DNA from: Cupriavidus agavae
Lineage (GTDB): Bacteria; Pseudomonadota; Gammaproteobacteria; Burkholderiales; Burkholderiaceae
DNA length: 64,000 nucleotides
Assembly: GCF_004217045.1 (NCBI RefSeq)
Contig: NZ_SGXM01000001.1
Coordinates: 1-64,000 of the forward strand
Direction of reading: 5' to 3'
This document shows positions 8,544 to 18,146 of this stretch, piece by piece (position 1 is the stretch's first letter; every line of letters starts with the position of its first letter). Below the pieces are notes generated by a model that was given only the letters and a program-made list of their open reading frames with translations, did no database searches and was not told the DNA's origin. The position numbers were made by a program, and so were the translations under genes.

Positions 8544-9740
8544 CTACCGGATCACCACCCCGCGCGAGTTGATGATCGTCATCTCCACGAACTTCGATCC
8601 CACGTGGCTGTCGGGGCCGAACTGGACGATGAAGCCGCCCAGGTCCACGTTGCGCATGCCTTCCACGGCCGAGACGAAGCGCTCGCGGGTCAGGTCGCGG
8701 CCCGCGCGGCGCAGTCCTTCCACGAACGCCTTGGCGGCGATGAAGCCCTCGATGCTGGCGTAGTCGAACTCGTTCGGCTTGCCGGCGGCCTGCAACAGGC
8801 GCAGGTACTCGCGGACCACGGGCAGCGTGGCGTTGCCGGGGTGCGGCATCACCTGCGAGATGATCACGCCGCTGCCCTGCGGACCCACTTCGCGGGCCAG
8901 CGCCTGGGTGCCGACGAACGAGACGTTGTAGAACTGGCCGCTGTAGCCCCGGCGCAGCGCCTCCTTCACGAAGGCGCCCACGGTGCGGTAGGCGCTGATC
9001 AGCACCACGGCGTCGGGCCTGGCTTTCATGGCCGTCTGCATCGCGTCGCCGATCTCCACGGTGTTGCGGATCACGCTTTCCTGCGCCACGAGTGTCACGC
9101 CGCTGTTGGCCGGCAGCGCCTTGATGGCGTGCTCGATGCCGGAAATGCCGGCGCGGCCGTACGCGTCGTCGTTGTAGACCACGGCGATGCGCTTGAGCCC
9201 GGTGGTGTGGATCTGGCGCACGATGGCGGCGGTTTCTTCCTCGTAGCCGGCGCGCACATGGAACACGTAGCGGTTGTGCGGGTCGCGCAGCGACTGGGCG
9301 CCCGTGAACGGCGCGAAGAACGGGATGCGCAACTGGTTGACCAGCGGCAGCACGGCCTGGCTCGTGGGGGTGCCCACGTAGCCGAACAGCGCAAAGACGC
9401 GGTCTTCCTCGATCAGCTTCTTCGTGTTCCTGATGGCCTCGTCGGGCTCGTACATGTCGTCGAGCGCCTTGAGTTCGATCTTGCGCCCGAACACGCCACC
9501 CTGGCTGTTGATGTGGTCGAAGTACAGGCGCGCGCCCGCGTTCATCTGCTTGCCCAGCACCGCCGTGGAGCCGGTCAGCGCGGCCGACTGGCCCAGCACG
9601 ATGGCGTCGGCGGTGACGCCGGTCTCGCCGGCGCCGGTGTTGGCGGCAAAGGCGGCGGCGGGCAGGCCGCTCGCGGCGATGGCGGACGCCATCAGCAGGC
9701 CGACCATCTGGCGGCGCTTGACCCCTGTTCTGAAACCCAT
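8544..9740 (-). CDS. Branched-chain amino acid ABC transporter substrate-binding protein (LivK-like)
   Basis: A 398-residue periplasmic binding protein (type 1 fold, Peripla_BP_6). The start at 9740 is chosen because a GGGGA site sits 5 bases upstream and it gives a signal peptide ending AAAFAAN. A TTG five codons earlier is less likely. The mature part opens with the family pattern 'ITADAIVLGQSAALTGS' type, and then 'GYEEETAAIVRQIHTTGLKRIAVVYNDD'. No permease or ATPase gene lies nearby, so it is an orphan receptor that would have to share a transporter encoded elsewhere. The actual ligand is unknown. Confidence 0.87.
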   Translation of the reverse strand: MGFRTGVKRRQMVGLLMASAIAASGLPAAAFAANTGAGETGVTADAIVLGQSAALTGSTAVLGKQMNAGARLYFDHINSQGGVFGRKIELKALDDMYEPDEAIRNTKKLIEEDRVFALFGYVGTPTSQAVLPLVNQLRIPFFAPFTGAQSLRDPHNRYVFHVRAGYEEETAAIVRQIHTTGLKRIAVVYNDDAYGRAGISGIEHAIKALPANSGVTLVAQESVIRNTVEIGDAMQTAMKARPDAVVLISAYRTVGAFVKEALRRGYSGQFYNVSFVGTQALAREVGPQGSGVIISQVMPHPGNATLPVVREYLRLLQAAGKPNEFDYASIEGFIAAKAFVEGLRRAGRDLTRERFVSAVEGMRNVDLGGFIVQFGPDSHVGSKFVEMTIINSRGVVIR

Positions 9741-10003
9741 GTAAATCCCCGTCAAAAAAATCCGTACAACGTTCTGATGATTCTGGTGGTGCCGTGCTGC
9801 CGGCGGACCCCGCGCGCCCCGTCCGGTCTGGTGCCGACAAGGGAAATCCGGCCGGGGCCGGACTGCGCCGGCACATCATAATCGAATACAATCGGAGCCA
9901 AACAATTTCCCCCGGTCCGGCAGGCTCGGCCGACGCAGTGGCGCCACAGTCACGCCGTTGACACGCGCCGGCCCCTTCGCCAGACACACCCGTTCATACC
10001 GCC

Positions 10004-12109
10004 ATGGCCCCCCGTATCGTCCGTGCCGCCTGTCCCCACGATTGTCCCGATACCTGTGCATTGCTCGTCACCGTCGAGGATGGCCGCGCCATCAAGGTGG
10101 CCGGCGATCCCGAGCATCCGGCCACCCAGGGCGTGCTGTGCACGAAGGTCTCGCGCTACACCGAGCGCACCTACCACCCGGACCGCGTGCTGACGCCGCT
10201 GCGCCGCGTGGGACGCAAGGGCGAGGGCAGGTTCGAGCCGGTGTCGTGGGACGAGGCGCTCGACGAGATCGCCGTACGGCTGTCGGCCATCGCCGCCCGC
10301 AATCCGGAAGCCATCGTCCCCTACAGCTACGCCGGCACGATGGGCCTGGTGCAGGGCGAGAGCATGGCCGCGCGCTTCTTCCACAGGCTCGGTGCGTCGC
10401 TGCTGGACCGGACGATCTGCGCCAGCGCGGGTGCCACGGCGCTGAAGTACACCTATGGCGCGACGGTCGGGATGGACATCGAGTTCGTGGCCGACGCCAG
10501 GCTGGTGATCATCTGGGGCGGCAACCCGATAGCCTCGAACCTCCACTTCTGGACCCGCGTGCAGGAAGCCAAGCGCCGCGGCGCCACGCTGGTGGCCATC
10601 GATCCGTACCGCTCGCTGACGGCCGAGAAGTGCCACCGCCATATCGCGCCGATGCCGGGCACCGATGGCGCGCTGGCGCTGGCGATGATCCATGTGCTGA
10701 TCCGCGACGGGCTGCTGGACCACGACTACATCGCGCAGCACACCGTGGGCTTCGATGCGCTGCGTGAACGGGCGATGGAGTTCCCGCCGGCGCGGGCGGC
10801 CGGGATCTGCGGCGTGCCGGTGGAAGATATCGAATGGCTGGCCGGGCTCTACGGCACGCTGGCCGTCCGCGAGCGCCAGCCGGTGGCGATCCGCATGAAC
10901 TACGGCATGCAGCGCGTGCACGGCGGCGGCCAGGCGGTGCGCGCCGTGGCGTGCCTGCCGTCGCTGGTGGGTGCCTGGCGCGACCCGGCCGGCGGCCTGC
11001 AACTGTCGACCTCGGGCTTCTTCCCGATCGACCACGAGGCGCTGCAGCGTCCCGACCTGCTGCCGCACTGGCCGCAGGTGCCGCGCACCGTCAACATGAG
11101 CACGATCGGCGACGCGCTGCTGGACGACGGCACCCAGGGCAACGGCCCGAAGATCGAGGCCGTGGTGGTCTACAACAGCAACCCGGTGGCGGTGGCCCCC
11201 GAATCGGTCAAGGTGGCCGAAGGCTTCGCCCGCGAGGACCTGTTCACCGTGGTGCTGGAGCATTTCCGGACCGATACCGCCGACCACGCCGATTTCGTGC
11301 TGCCCGCGACCACCCAACTCGAACACGTGGACGTGCACAAGGCGTACGGCCATACCTATTTCCTGGCCAACAACCAGGCCGTCGAGCCGCTGGGCCAGGC
11401 GCTGCCGAACACCGAGATCTTTCGACGCCTGGCGGCGCGCATGGGCTTCACCGAGCCGTGCTTCGCCGACAGCGACGAGACCATCGCCAGCCAGGCCATC
11501 CTGCGCGACGACCAGCGCGCGGCGGGCATCAGCTGGGATTCGCTGAAGGAGCAGGGCTGGCAGAAGCTCAGGATCGGCAAGGCGCCGTTCGCAAATGGCG
11601 GTTTTCCTACGCCTTCGGGAAAGTGCGAGTTCTATTCGGCGGCCATGGCGCGCGACGGCCTCGACCCCGTGCCCGCCTACGTGGCGCCCTACGAGGCCCC
11701 GTCGTCGGCGCCCGAACTGGCCGCGCGCTATCCGCTGGCGATGATCTCGCCGCCAGCGCGCAACTTCCTGAACAGCACGTTCGTCAACGTCGACAGCCTG
11801 CGCGGCACCGAGGGCGAGCCGCACCTGGACATCCACCCCGACGACGCCGCCGCGCGTGGCATCGTCAACGGCGGCATGGTGCGGGCGTTCAACGACCGCG
11901 GCAGCATGCAGGCGCGCGCCCGGGTGACTGACCGGGCCAGGCGGGGCCTCGTGGTGGGCCTGTCGATCTGGTGGAAGAAGCTGGCTCCGGATGGCAAGAA
12001 CGCCAACGAACTGACCAGCCAGCGCCTGACCGACATGGGCCGCGCACCGGTGTTCTACGACTGCCTGGTCGAAGTGGAGGCGGTCCCCTCGGAGGCGCTC
12101 GCATCATGA
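10004..12109 (+). CDS. Molybdopterin-dependent oxidoreductase (DMSO reductase superfamily)
   Basis: A 701-residue protein with an N-terminal [4Fe-4S] domain (Cys10, 14, 18 and 46: CX3CX3CX27C), the molybdopterin domain, and a C-terminal molydopterin-dinucleotide-binding domain from about residue 580 (RNFLNSTFVN, HPDDAAARGI). No twin-arginine signal is visible, so it is probably cytoplasmic. The electron-transfer partner and substrate are not evident; it may be a formate dehydrogenase- or reductase-like enzyme. Its stop overlaps the next start as ATGA. The divergent gap of 263 bases from the LivK-like gene presumably holds its promoter, but I see no convincing one. Confidence 0.88.
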   Translation: MAPRIVRAACPHDCPDTCALLVTVEDGRAIKVAGDPEHPATQGVLCTKVSRYTERTYHPDRVLTPLRRVGRKGEGRFEPVSWDEALDEIAVRLSAIAARNPEAIVPYSYAGTMGLVQGESMAARFFHRLGASLLDRTICASAGATALKYTYGATVGMDIEFVADARLVIIWGGNPIASNLHFWTRVQEAKRRGATLVAIDPYRSLTAEKCHRHIAPMPGTDGALALAMIHVLIRDGLLDHDYIAQHTVGFDALRERAMEFPPARAAGICGVPVEDIEWLAGLYGTLAVRERQPVAIRMNYGMQRVHGGGQAVRAVACLPSLVGAWRDPAGGLQLSTSGFFPIDHEALQRPDLLPHWPQVPRTVNMSTIGDALLDDGTQGNGPKIEAVVVYNSNPVAVAPESVKVAEGFAREDLFTVVLEHFRTDTADHADFVLPATTQLEHVDVHKAYGHTYFLANNQAVEPLGQALPNTEIFRRLAARMGFTEPCFADSDETIASQAILRDDQRAAGISWDSLKEQGWQKLRIGKAPFANGGFPTPSGKCEFYSAAMARDGLDPVPAYVAPYEAPSSAPELAARYPLAMISPPARNFLNSTFVNVDSLRGTEGEPHLDIHPDDAAARGIVNGGMVRAFNDRGSMQARARVTDRARRGLVVGLSIWWKKLAPDGKNANELTSQRLTDMGRAPVFYDCLVEVEAVPSEALAS

Positions 12110-13239
12110 TCCGCTGGCCGGCCCGCCGGCGCCGGGCGGGTATCGTCGCGATACTGGCCTGCGGCGCGCTGGCGGCCGGCTGCGACACGGTCGGCTATTA
12201 CTACCAGTCGATCGGCGGGCACCTGGGCGTGATGGCGTCGGCCCGGCCCATCGACGACGCCATCGCCACGGCCAACGGCGCCAACGACGCCCGGCTGGCC
12301 CAGCGGCTGGAACTGGCGCGCCGCATCCGCGACTACGCCTCGCGCGAACTGAAACTTCCCGACAACGGCAGCTATCGCCGTTACGCCAATCTGCACCGTC
12401 CCTACGTGGTCTGGAGCGTGTTCGCCACGCCCGAACTGTCGATGGACCTGCGCAAGTGGTGCTTCCCGATCGTCGGCTGCATCAGCTATCGCGGCTACTA
12501 CGACCAGAACGATGCCGAGCTTTACGCCAGGGGTCTGCGCGGCGACGGTTTCGAGACCTACGTGGCCGGCATCCCGGCCTACTCGACGCTCGGCTATTTC
12601 GACGATCCGCTGCTGAATACCTTCGTCTACCAGCCCGAGGGCGAGCTGGCGCGGCTGATCTTCCACGAACTGGCGCACCAGGTGGTGTACGTGCGCAACG
12701 ACACCGCGTTCAACGAGTCGTTCGCCACCGCCGTGGAAGCGGCCGGGGTGGAGCGCTGGCTGGCGCAGGAAGGCTCGGCCGACGCCCGCGCCAGCTACCG
12801 GATCTACGATGGCCGGCGCCGCCAGTTCCGGGCGATGCTGCTCGATACGCGCGACAAGCTCGTCAAGCTCTACCAGTCGCGGCAGGACGATGCCGCCAAG
12901 CGCCAGGGCAAGGCGCGCATCTTCGATGAACTGCGCGCCGAGTACGGCGCCCTGAAGGCGGAGTGGGGCGGCTACACCGGCTACGACCGCTGGTTCGACC
13001 AGCCGCTGACCAATGCCCACCTGGCCGCCGTGGCCACCTACCAGCAGTGGGTGCCCGCTTTCACGGCGCTGCTCGCGCAGTCCGGCGGAGACTGGGACCG
13101 CTTCTACGCCGAGGCGCGCCGTATCGGCGATCTGGCGCCCCCCGAGCGCGATGCCGCGCTGCGCAAGCTGGCGCCGCCGGCCACCGAGGTCACGCCGCTG
13201 ACGGCCGGGCAGGCTGGCGGGGCGGCGCCGAAGCCCTGA
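12106..13239 (+). CDS. Putative lipoprotein aminopeptidase (PF10023 / COG4324 type)
   Basis: A 377-residue protein. The N-terminus is basic, followed by a hydrophobic run ending LAAGC, a lipobox with lipidated Cys near residue 26, so it should be anchored in the envelope. The zinc-peptidase motif HELAH is at residues 187-191 with the downstream NESFA (203-207) that supplies the third ligand, as in the predicted aminopeptidase family. The middle KWCFPIVGCISYRGYY segment is also family-typical. The start at 12106 overlaps the upstream stop (ATGA), so it is co-translated with the molybdoenzyme, a pairing whose logic is unclear. Confidence 0.83.
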   Translation: MIRWPARRRRAGIVAILACGALAAGCDTVGYYYQSIGGHLGVMASARPIDDAIATANGANDARLAQRLELARRIRDYASRELKLPDNGSYRRYANLHRPYVVWSVFATPELSMDLRKWCFPIVGCISYRGYYDQNDAELYARGLRGDGFETYVAGIPAYSTLGYFDDPLLNTFVYQPEGELARLIFHELAHQVVYVRNDTAFNESFATAVEAAGVERWLAQEGSADARASYRIYDGRRRQFRAMLLDTRDKLVKLYQSRQDDAAKRQGKARIFDELRAEYGALKAEWGGYTGYDRWFDQPLTNAHLAAVATYQQWVPAFTALLAQSGGDWDRFYAEARRIGDLAPPERDAALRKLAPPATEVTPLTAGQAGGAAPKP

Positions 13240-13314
13240 GCCCCCCTTCGCCGCGGGCTGACACGCGGGAGTTTCCCGATGGTGGCGCGCCCGGCGCATG
13301 CGAGAATGTCACCT

Positions 13315-13980
13315 ATGTCTCATGCCCCCAGGAAACCGGCCCATCCGCCGCGCGCCACCGTTGCCGCCACCCTGGCCGAGGACGGCCCGGCGCGCTCGCA
13401 CGTGGCCGAACGCCAGGAAGCGCGCCGCCGCCAGATCCTCGATACGGCGGCCCAGCTTTTCTACACGAAAGGCTATCCGGGCATGACGATGAACGACCTG
13501 TGCCGCGCGCTGGGCGTCACCAAGCCGGCGGTCTACTACTACTTCGCTGACAAGTACGAAATCTTCGACATCCTGTGCCGCGAATCGGCGCAGACCTGCC
13601 TGCCGGTGATCCGCGAGACCGCCGATCCGGCGCTGCCGGTGCGCGAGCGGCTGCAGGCCTGCCTGCTCGAAATGGCGCGGCGCTGCGTGCGCTGCCACGT
13701 GGCCGCCGCGCTGAGCTTCCGCGACAACCAGTACCTGAAGCCCGACACCGTCGACTGGCTCAACAGCATGGCGCGCGATTTCTACCGCGACCTCTACGGG
13801 CTGCTGGAGGAAGGACGCGCAGCCGGCGTGTTCGCGTTCGGCGATGCGCGCGTGACGGCCCATTCCATGGGCGGCGTGATCGGTTTCATGTACACCTGGC
13901 ACGAGCCCGGCCGCATGGATCCCGAGGCGCTGGCCCGGGAGCTGGCGCAGAACATGATGAAGCTGGTGCTGCCGGCCTGA
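13315..13980 (+). CDS. TetR/AcrR family transcriptional regulator
   Basis: A protein of 221 residues from the start at 13315. ATGs at 13306 and 13279 are in frame and cannot be excluded. A TetR_N helix-turn-helix is visible (RRRQILDTAAQLFYTKGYPG, then MTMNDLCRALGVTKPAVYYYFADK), followed by an all-helical ligand domain. It lies 197 bases upstream of fadD on the same strand, which suggests control of fatty acid activation by an acyl-CoA-like ligand. That link is an inference from position only. Confidence 0.87.
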   Translation: MSHAPRKPAHPPRATVAATLAEDGPARSHVAERQEARRRQILDTAAQLFYTKGYPGMTMNDLCRALGVTKPAVYYYFADKYEIFDILCRESAQTCLPVIRETADPALPVRERLQACLLEMARRCVRCHVAAALSFRDNQYLKPDTVDWLNSMARDFYRDLYGLLEEGRAAGVFAFGDARVTAHSMGGVIGFMYTWHEPGRMDPEALARELAQNMMKLVLPA

Positions 13981-14177
13981 AGCACTGTCCTTGATCGGGG
14001 CCAAACCATGCCGGAATCGTCAGGGTATTCCCTTGAACCGATCGTGGCGTGACGCATAATTCACCAAATCCGCGAGCGAATTCGTGGAGGACTTCGTCTA
14101 ACGGGTTGTCTTTACATGGGGCAGGCGTTTAGCATTCCCCAAAAATCGAACGACCATTCAGAAATTCAGGAGACGGT

Positions 14178-15860
14178 ATGGAAAAGCTGTGGCTGAAACA
14201 TTATCCGGCGGGCGTACCGGCAGAGATCGACGCCAGCCAGTTCCGTTCGCTGGCCCAGTTGCTCGAGGAATCGTTCCGTACCTATGCCGACCGCCGTGCC
14301 TTCATCTGCATGGACAAGGCCATCACCTATGGCGAGCTGGACGCGCTGTCGCGCCACTTCGCCGCCTGGCTCCAGTCGCGCGGCCTGCGCCCCGGCGCCC
14401 GCGTGGCGATCATGATGCCGAACGTGCTGCAGTATCCGGTGGTGCTGGCCGCCGTGCTGCGCGCCGGGTACGTGGTGGTCAACGTCAACCCGCTGTACAC
14501 GCCGCGTGAGCTGGAGCACCAGCTCAAGGACAGCGGCGCCGAAGCCATCGTCATCCTGGAAAACTTCGCCAGCACGCTGCAGGCCGTGCTGCCGGCCACG
14601 CCGGTGCGCCACATCGTGGTGGCCAGCATGGGCGACATGCTGGGCGGGCTGAAGGGCGCCATCGTCAATTTCGTGGTGCGCAACGTCAAGAAGATGGTAC
14701 CGGCGTGGGAACTGCCCACCTGCGTGCGCTTCAACGACGTGCTGGCCGAGGGCCGCGCCATGGAACTGAAGCCGGTCAGCACCGGCCCGGACGATATCGC
14801 GTTCCTGCAGTACACGGGCGGCACCACCGGGGTGTCGAAGGGCGCCACGCTGCTGCACCGGAACATTGTCTCGAACGTGTTGCAATCCGAGGCATGGATG
14901 CAGCCGGCGCTGGCCAAGGGCGCCCCCGTGGACCAGGTCATCACGATCACCGCGCTGCCGCTGTACCACATCTTCGCGCTGACGGTCTGCTGCCTGCTGG
15001 GCATGCGCAGCGGCGGGCTGAGCATCCTGATTCCGAATCCGCGCGACATCCCGGGCTTCATCAAGGAACTGCAGAAGTACAAGTTCAACATGTTCCCGGC
15101 CGTGAACACGCTCTACAACGCGCTGCTGAACCATCCGGACTTTGCCAAGGTGGATTGCTCGGGCCTGCGCGTGGCCAACGGCGGCGGCATGGCCGTGCAG
15201 GAAGCCGTGGCCAAGAACTGGCTGGCCAAGACCGGCTGCCCGATCATCGAGGGCTACGGCCTGTCGGAAACCTCGCCGTCGGCCACCTGCAATCCCACCG
15301 ACACCGACGCATTCTCGGGCACCATCGGCCTGCCGCTGCCGTCCACGGAAGTGTCGATCCGCGACGACGATGGCAACGAACTGCCGCTCGGCCAGCCGGG
15401 CGAGATCTGCCTGCGCGGCCCGCAGGTGATGGCCGGCTACTGGAACCGCCCGGACGAGACCGCCAAGGTCATGACCCCGGACGGCTTCTTCAAGACCGGC
15501 GACATCGGCGTGATGGACGAGCGCGGCTACACGAAGATCGTCGACCGCAAGAAGGACATGATCCTGGTCTCGGGCTTCAACGTGTACCCGAACGAGGTGG
15601 AAGGCGTGGTGGCGGAATGCCCGGGCGTGCTCGAAGTGGCCGCCGTGGGCGTGCCCGACCAGCACTCGGGCGAGGTGGTCAAGCTGTTCGTGGTCAAGAA
15701 GGACCCGGGCCTGTCGGAAGCCGACGTGATCGCGTTCTGCAAGGAGCGCCTGACCGGCTACAAGCGTCCGAAGTACGTGGAATTCCGCACGGAGCTGCCC
15801 AAGACCAATGTCGGCAAGATCCTGCGCCGGGAACTGCGGGATAGCCGGAAGGCGGCGTAG
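14178..15860 (+). CDS. fadD: Long-chain-fatty-acid--CoA ligase
   Basis: A 560-residue acyl-CoA synthetase of the ANL superfamily, activating fatty acids to acyl-CoA with ATP at the inner membrane for beta-oxidation. The N-terminus (WLKHYPAGVPAEID) and the block VVNVNPLYTPRELEHQLKDS are very close to what is known of FadD. The ATP-binding motif YTGGTTGVSKGA lies near residue 213. The fatty acid signature FKTGDIGVMDERGYTKIVDR and the C-terminal lysine region NVGKILRRELR are intact. AGGAG lies upstream of the ATG. The adjacent TetR gene may regulate it. Confidence 0.93.
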   Translation: MEKLWLKHYPAGVPAEIDASQFRSLAQLLEESFRTYADRRAFICMDKAITYGELDALSRHFAAWLQSRGLRPGARVAIMMPNVLQYPVVLAAVLRAGYVVVNVNPLYTPRELEHQLKDSGAEAIVILENFASTLQAVLPATPVRHIVVASMGDMLGGLKGAIVNFVVRNVKKMVPAWELPTCVRFNDVLAEGRAMELKPVSTGPDDIAFLQYTGGTTGVSKGATLLHRNIVSNVLQSEAWMQPALAKGAPVDQVITITALPLYHIFALTVCCLLGMRSGGLSILIPNPRDIPGFIKELQKYKFNMFPAVNTLYNALLNHPDFAKVDCSGLRVANGGGMAVQEAVAKNWLAKTGCPIIEGYGLSETSPSATCNPTDTDAFSGTIGLPLPSTEVSIRDDDGNELPLGQPGEICLRGPQVMAGYWNRPDETAKVMTPDGFFKTGDIGVMDERGYTKIVDRKKDMILVSGFNVYPNEVEGVVAECPGVLEVAAVGVPDQHSGEVVKLFVVKKDPGLSEADVIAFCKERLTGYKRPKYVEFRTELPKTNVGKILRRELRDSRKAA

Positions 15861-15886
15861 AGGTTTAATCCCTCGCCCGTTCTTTC

Positions 15887-15911
15887 CCCTCTCCTGCTGC
15901 GCGGGAGAGGG
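15887..15911. terminator. Intergenic hairpin between convergent genes
   Basis: Inverted repeat CCCTCTCC (15887-15894) and GGAGAGGG (15904-15911) with a 9-base loop, lying between the converging fadD and lipoprotein genes. It has the same arm sequence as the longer hairpin at 51005-51045, so both may belong to one repeat family that serves as a bidirectional terminator. There is a short T run on the left side only. Confidence 0.5.
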
Positions 15912-15933
15912 AGACCACCACCGGCCGGCAAAC

Positions 15934-16398
15934 TCAACACTCGTTCGACGGCGCCATCTGCGGTTGTGCCTGCCCATCGGGATAGATCAGCCGCACGCAG
16001 GTGCCGGGCTCCAGTCCCTGCGCGGCCGGGGCGTCGATCTGGGCCACGGTGCCGTCGCTGGCCCGCACCTTGTAGCGGTAGAGATCGACCTGCTGCGGCG
16101 GCGCCGGCCGGCTGAACAGCCGGGTCAGGTCGACCGACAGGCCAACCCCGCCTCCGCCCCCACCCCCACCTGCAAAACCTCCCACGCCTACCCCGGTGGC
16201 GCCGTACCCGGCGCCGGGGCTGGCCACGTCCACGCGTGACAGGAATGCCTTCTCGGTCACCCGCCCGAGCTTGATCGTGGCGTTGACGGGGGTGATCTGC
16301 GGGGCCGCCGGGGTGCTGCTGCAGGCGGACAGGGTGGCAAACGTGGCGCCGAGGGCCAGGAGCGCCAGCGGGCGGAGAGGGAGTCGGGATCGGGTCAT
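15934..16398 (-). CDS. Small glycine-rich lipoprotein of unknown function
   Basis: A protein of 154 residues. The signal ends LSAC, a lipobox with Cys near residue 26. A glycine-rich stretch at about 63-86 contains eight consecutive Gly, resembling the glycine zipper of SlyB/Pcp-like outer-membrane lipoproteins. The C-terminal part (YRYKVRASDG...EPGTCVRLIYPDG) is a small beta domain. The start overlaps the stop of the marR gene as ATGA, so it is co-translated with that regulator. The SlyB resemblance is weak; no function is assigned. Confidence 0.7.
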   Translation of the reverse strand: MTRSRLPLRPLALLALGATFATLSACSSTPAAPQITPVNATIKLGRVTEKAFLSRVDVASPGAGYGATGVGVGGFAGGGGGGGGVGLSVDLTRLFSRPAPPQQVDLYRYKVRASDGTVAQIDAPAAQGLEPGTCVRLIYPDGQAQPQMAPSNEC

Positions 16399-16901
16399 GG
16401 CGTGGTCAGGCTTGTCTTCAAACGTCCCAGCAATCGGAACAGCGCGCGTCTGTCCGTTTCGGCAAGCCCGGAGAACAATTGTTCCACCCAGCTTTCATGG
16501 GCGCGCGCCATCTGCGAGAACGCCTCGCGCCCGGCAGGCGTCAGGCGGATCAGGAAAGCACGGCGGTCCGTGGGGAGCGCCTCGCGCGTGACCAGGCCCT
16601 CCTGCTGGAGCTGGTCGGTGATGCCGGTGACGTTGCCCCCGGTGACCATCATGCGGCGCGACAACTCGCCCATCTTGAGGCCCTCGGGGTGGCGGTCGAG
16701 CTGCGACATGAGGTCGAAGCGCGGCAGCGTGACCGCGAAATCCTGCCGCAGCCGCGATCGGATATCGCCCTCGATCAGCGTGGTGCAGGTCAGCAGCCGC
16801 AGCCAGAGCCGCAGCGCCTCGTGCGCCGACTCGCCGGCGCTGGTTTCCAGGTCTACCGGCGCGGGGTCGGCCGGATTGCTACCGGCGGAAGAGTTGGGCA
16901 T
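16395..16901 (-). CDS. MarR family transcriptional regulator
   Basis: A 168-residue winged-helix regulator. The DNA-binding part (KMGELSRRMMVTGGNVTGITDQLQ, then EGLVTREALPTDRRAFLIRLT) has the RxFxxxLT-like wing of MarR proteins, and flanking helices form the dimer. It lies between a Bug-type receptor gene upstream and the glycine-rich lipoprotein downstream on the same strand, overlapping the latter by 4 bases. The ligand is unknown. Confidence 0.87.
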   Translation of the reverse strand: MPNSSAGSNPADPAPVDLETSAGESAHEALRLWLRLLTCTTLIEGDIRSRLRQDFAVTLPRFDLMSQLDRHPEGLKMGELSRRMMVTGGNVTGITDQLQQEGLVTREALPTDRRAFLIRLTPAGREAFSQMARAHESWVEQLFSGLAETDRRALFRLLGRLKTSLTTP

Positions 16902-16962
16902 CGTGATCGAGGCACCCTGAACATTTCATGCCTCAAGTATATGCGCGATGCCCGCTGCCGGA

Positions 16963-17964
16963 TCAGTCCACCTTCGCGCCCGAATCCTTGACCACCTTGG
17001 CCCACTTGGTGGTCTCCGAGCGGATCAGCGCCGCGAACTGCTCCGAGGTGTTGCCCGAGGGCTCGGCGCCCTGCGCCTGCAGCCGCTCGCGCACGGCCGG
17101 CGAGTTCAGGCTCTTGGCTACCTCCTGCTGGATGCGGTTGACGATCTCCGGCGGCGTACCGGCCGGCGCCAGCAGGCCGAACCACGAGCTGGCCTCGAAG
17201 CCGGGCAGGTTGGCCGCCTGGGCGATGGTCGGCACGCCCGGCAGCGCGGGAGACGGCTTGGCGCTGGTCACGGCCAGCGCCTTGAGCTTGCCGGTCTTGA
17301 TCAGCTGCATGGAGGACGGCAGGTTGTCGAACATCACCTGCATCGTGCCCCCGGTCAGGTCGGTCAGCGCCGGGCCGCTGCCGCGGTACGGGAAGTGGAC
17401 CATGAACGTGCGCGTCTGCGTCTTGAACAGCTCGCCGGCCAGGTGGATCGACGTGCCATTGCCGCTCGACGCCATGTTCAGCTTGCCCGGATTGGCGCGG
17501 GCGTAGGCGATCAGGTCGTTGACGCTGTTGATCTTGTTCTGGGCGGCGAAGGCCGGATTGACCACCAGCACGTTCGGCACGGCGGCCACCAGCGTGACCG
17601 GCACGAAATCCTTGATCGGATCGAACGGCAGCTTGCCGTACAGCGACTGGTTGATGCCGTGCGTGCCCACGGTGCCCATCAGCAGCGTGTAGCCGTCCGG
17701 CGCGGCCTTGGCGGCCATGTCCGAGCCGATGTTGCCGCCGGCGCCGGGTTTGTTGTCGACCACCACGTTCCAGCCCGGCAGCTTCGACAGTTCGGCCGAG
17801 ACGGCGCGCGCCATGATGTCGGTGGTGCCGCCGGCCGGGAACGGCACGATGAGCCGGATCGGCTTGCTCGGGTAGGCGTCGCTGGCGTGGGCCGCGGCAA
17901 TGGCCAGCGGGCTCAGGGCGATCGACAGCAGCAGCGCGGAGGCGCGGCGGCGGGTTGCTTGCAT
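16963..17964 (-). CDS. Tripartite tricarboxylate transporter receptor, Bug family
   Basis: A 333-residue periplasmic binding protein of the TctC/Bug family, greatly expanded in Burkholderiales. It has a signal peptide ending AAAHAS, then the hallmark [16 protein letters not shown], '[12 protein letters not shown]' and '[10 protein letters not shown]'. It binds a small carboxylate or similar compound. No TctA/TctB membrane genes are present, so it is an orphan receptor. A GGAGA site precedes the ATG. The marR gene follows 61 bases downstream and may be in the same transcript. Confidence 0.92.
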   Translation of the reverse strand: MQATRRRASALLLSIALSPLAIAAAHASDAYPSKPIRLIVPFPAGGTTDIMARAVSAELSKLPGWNVVVDNKPGAGGNIGSDMAAKAAPDGYTLLMGTVGTHGINQSLYGKLPFDPIKDFVPVTLVAAVPNVLVVNPAFAAQNKINSVNDLIAYARANPGKLNMASSGNGTSIHLAGELFKTQTRTFMVHFPYRGSGPALTDLTGGTMQVMFDNLPSSMQLIKTGKLKALAVTSAKPSPALPGVPTIAQAANLPGFEASSWFGLLAPAGTPPEIVNRIQQEVAKSLNSPAVRERLQAQGAEPSGNTSEQFAALIRSETTKWAKVVKDSGAKVD

Positions 17965-18087
17965 GGCAGGGTCTCCAGGGAAGGGCGGCCGGTCATCGGT
18001 CTGGAGGCCATTCTAGTGGCCGGCGCCTGCGGCGCAGATGAGGTGAAACCCGTTGAGACATTCGGGCCGGGTGCGGGAGCGGGGGCA

Positions 18088-18113
18088 ACAAAAAAGGCGC
18101 CCGGAGGCGCCTT
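18088..18113 (-). terminator. Rho-independent terminator of the porin gene
   Basis: Arms AAGGCGCC (18094-18101) and GGCGCCTT (18106-18113) surround the loop CGGA. Read on the minus strand, the stem is followed by a T run (complement of 18088-18095). It lies 34 bases after the porin stop. Confidence 0.85.
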
Positions 18114-18146
18114 GAAAAGGAACAATGTCGATGCGTGGTACGGCGG

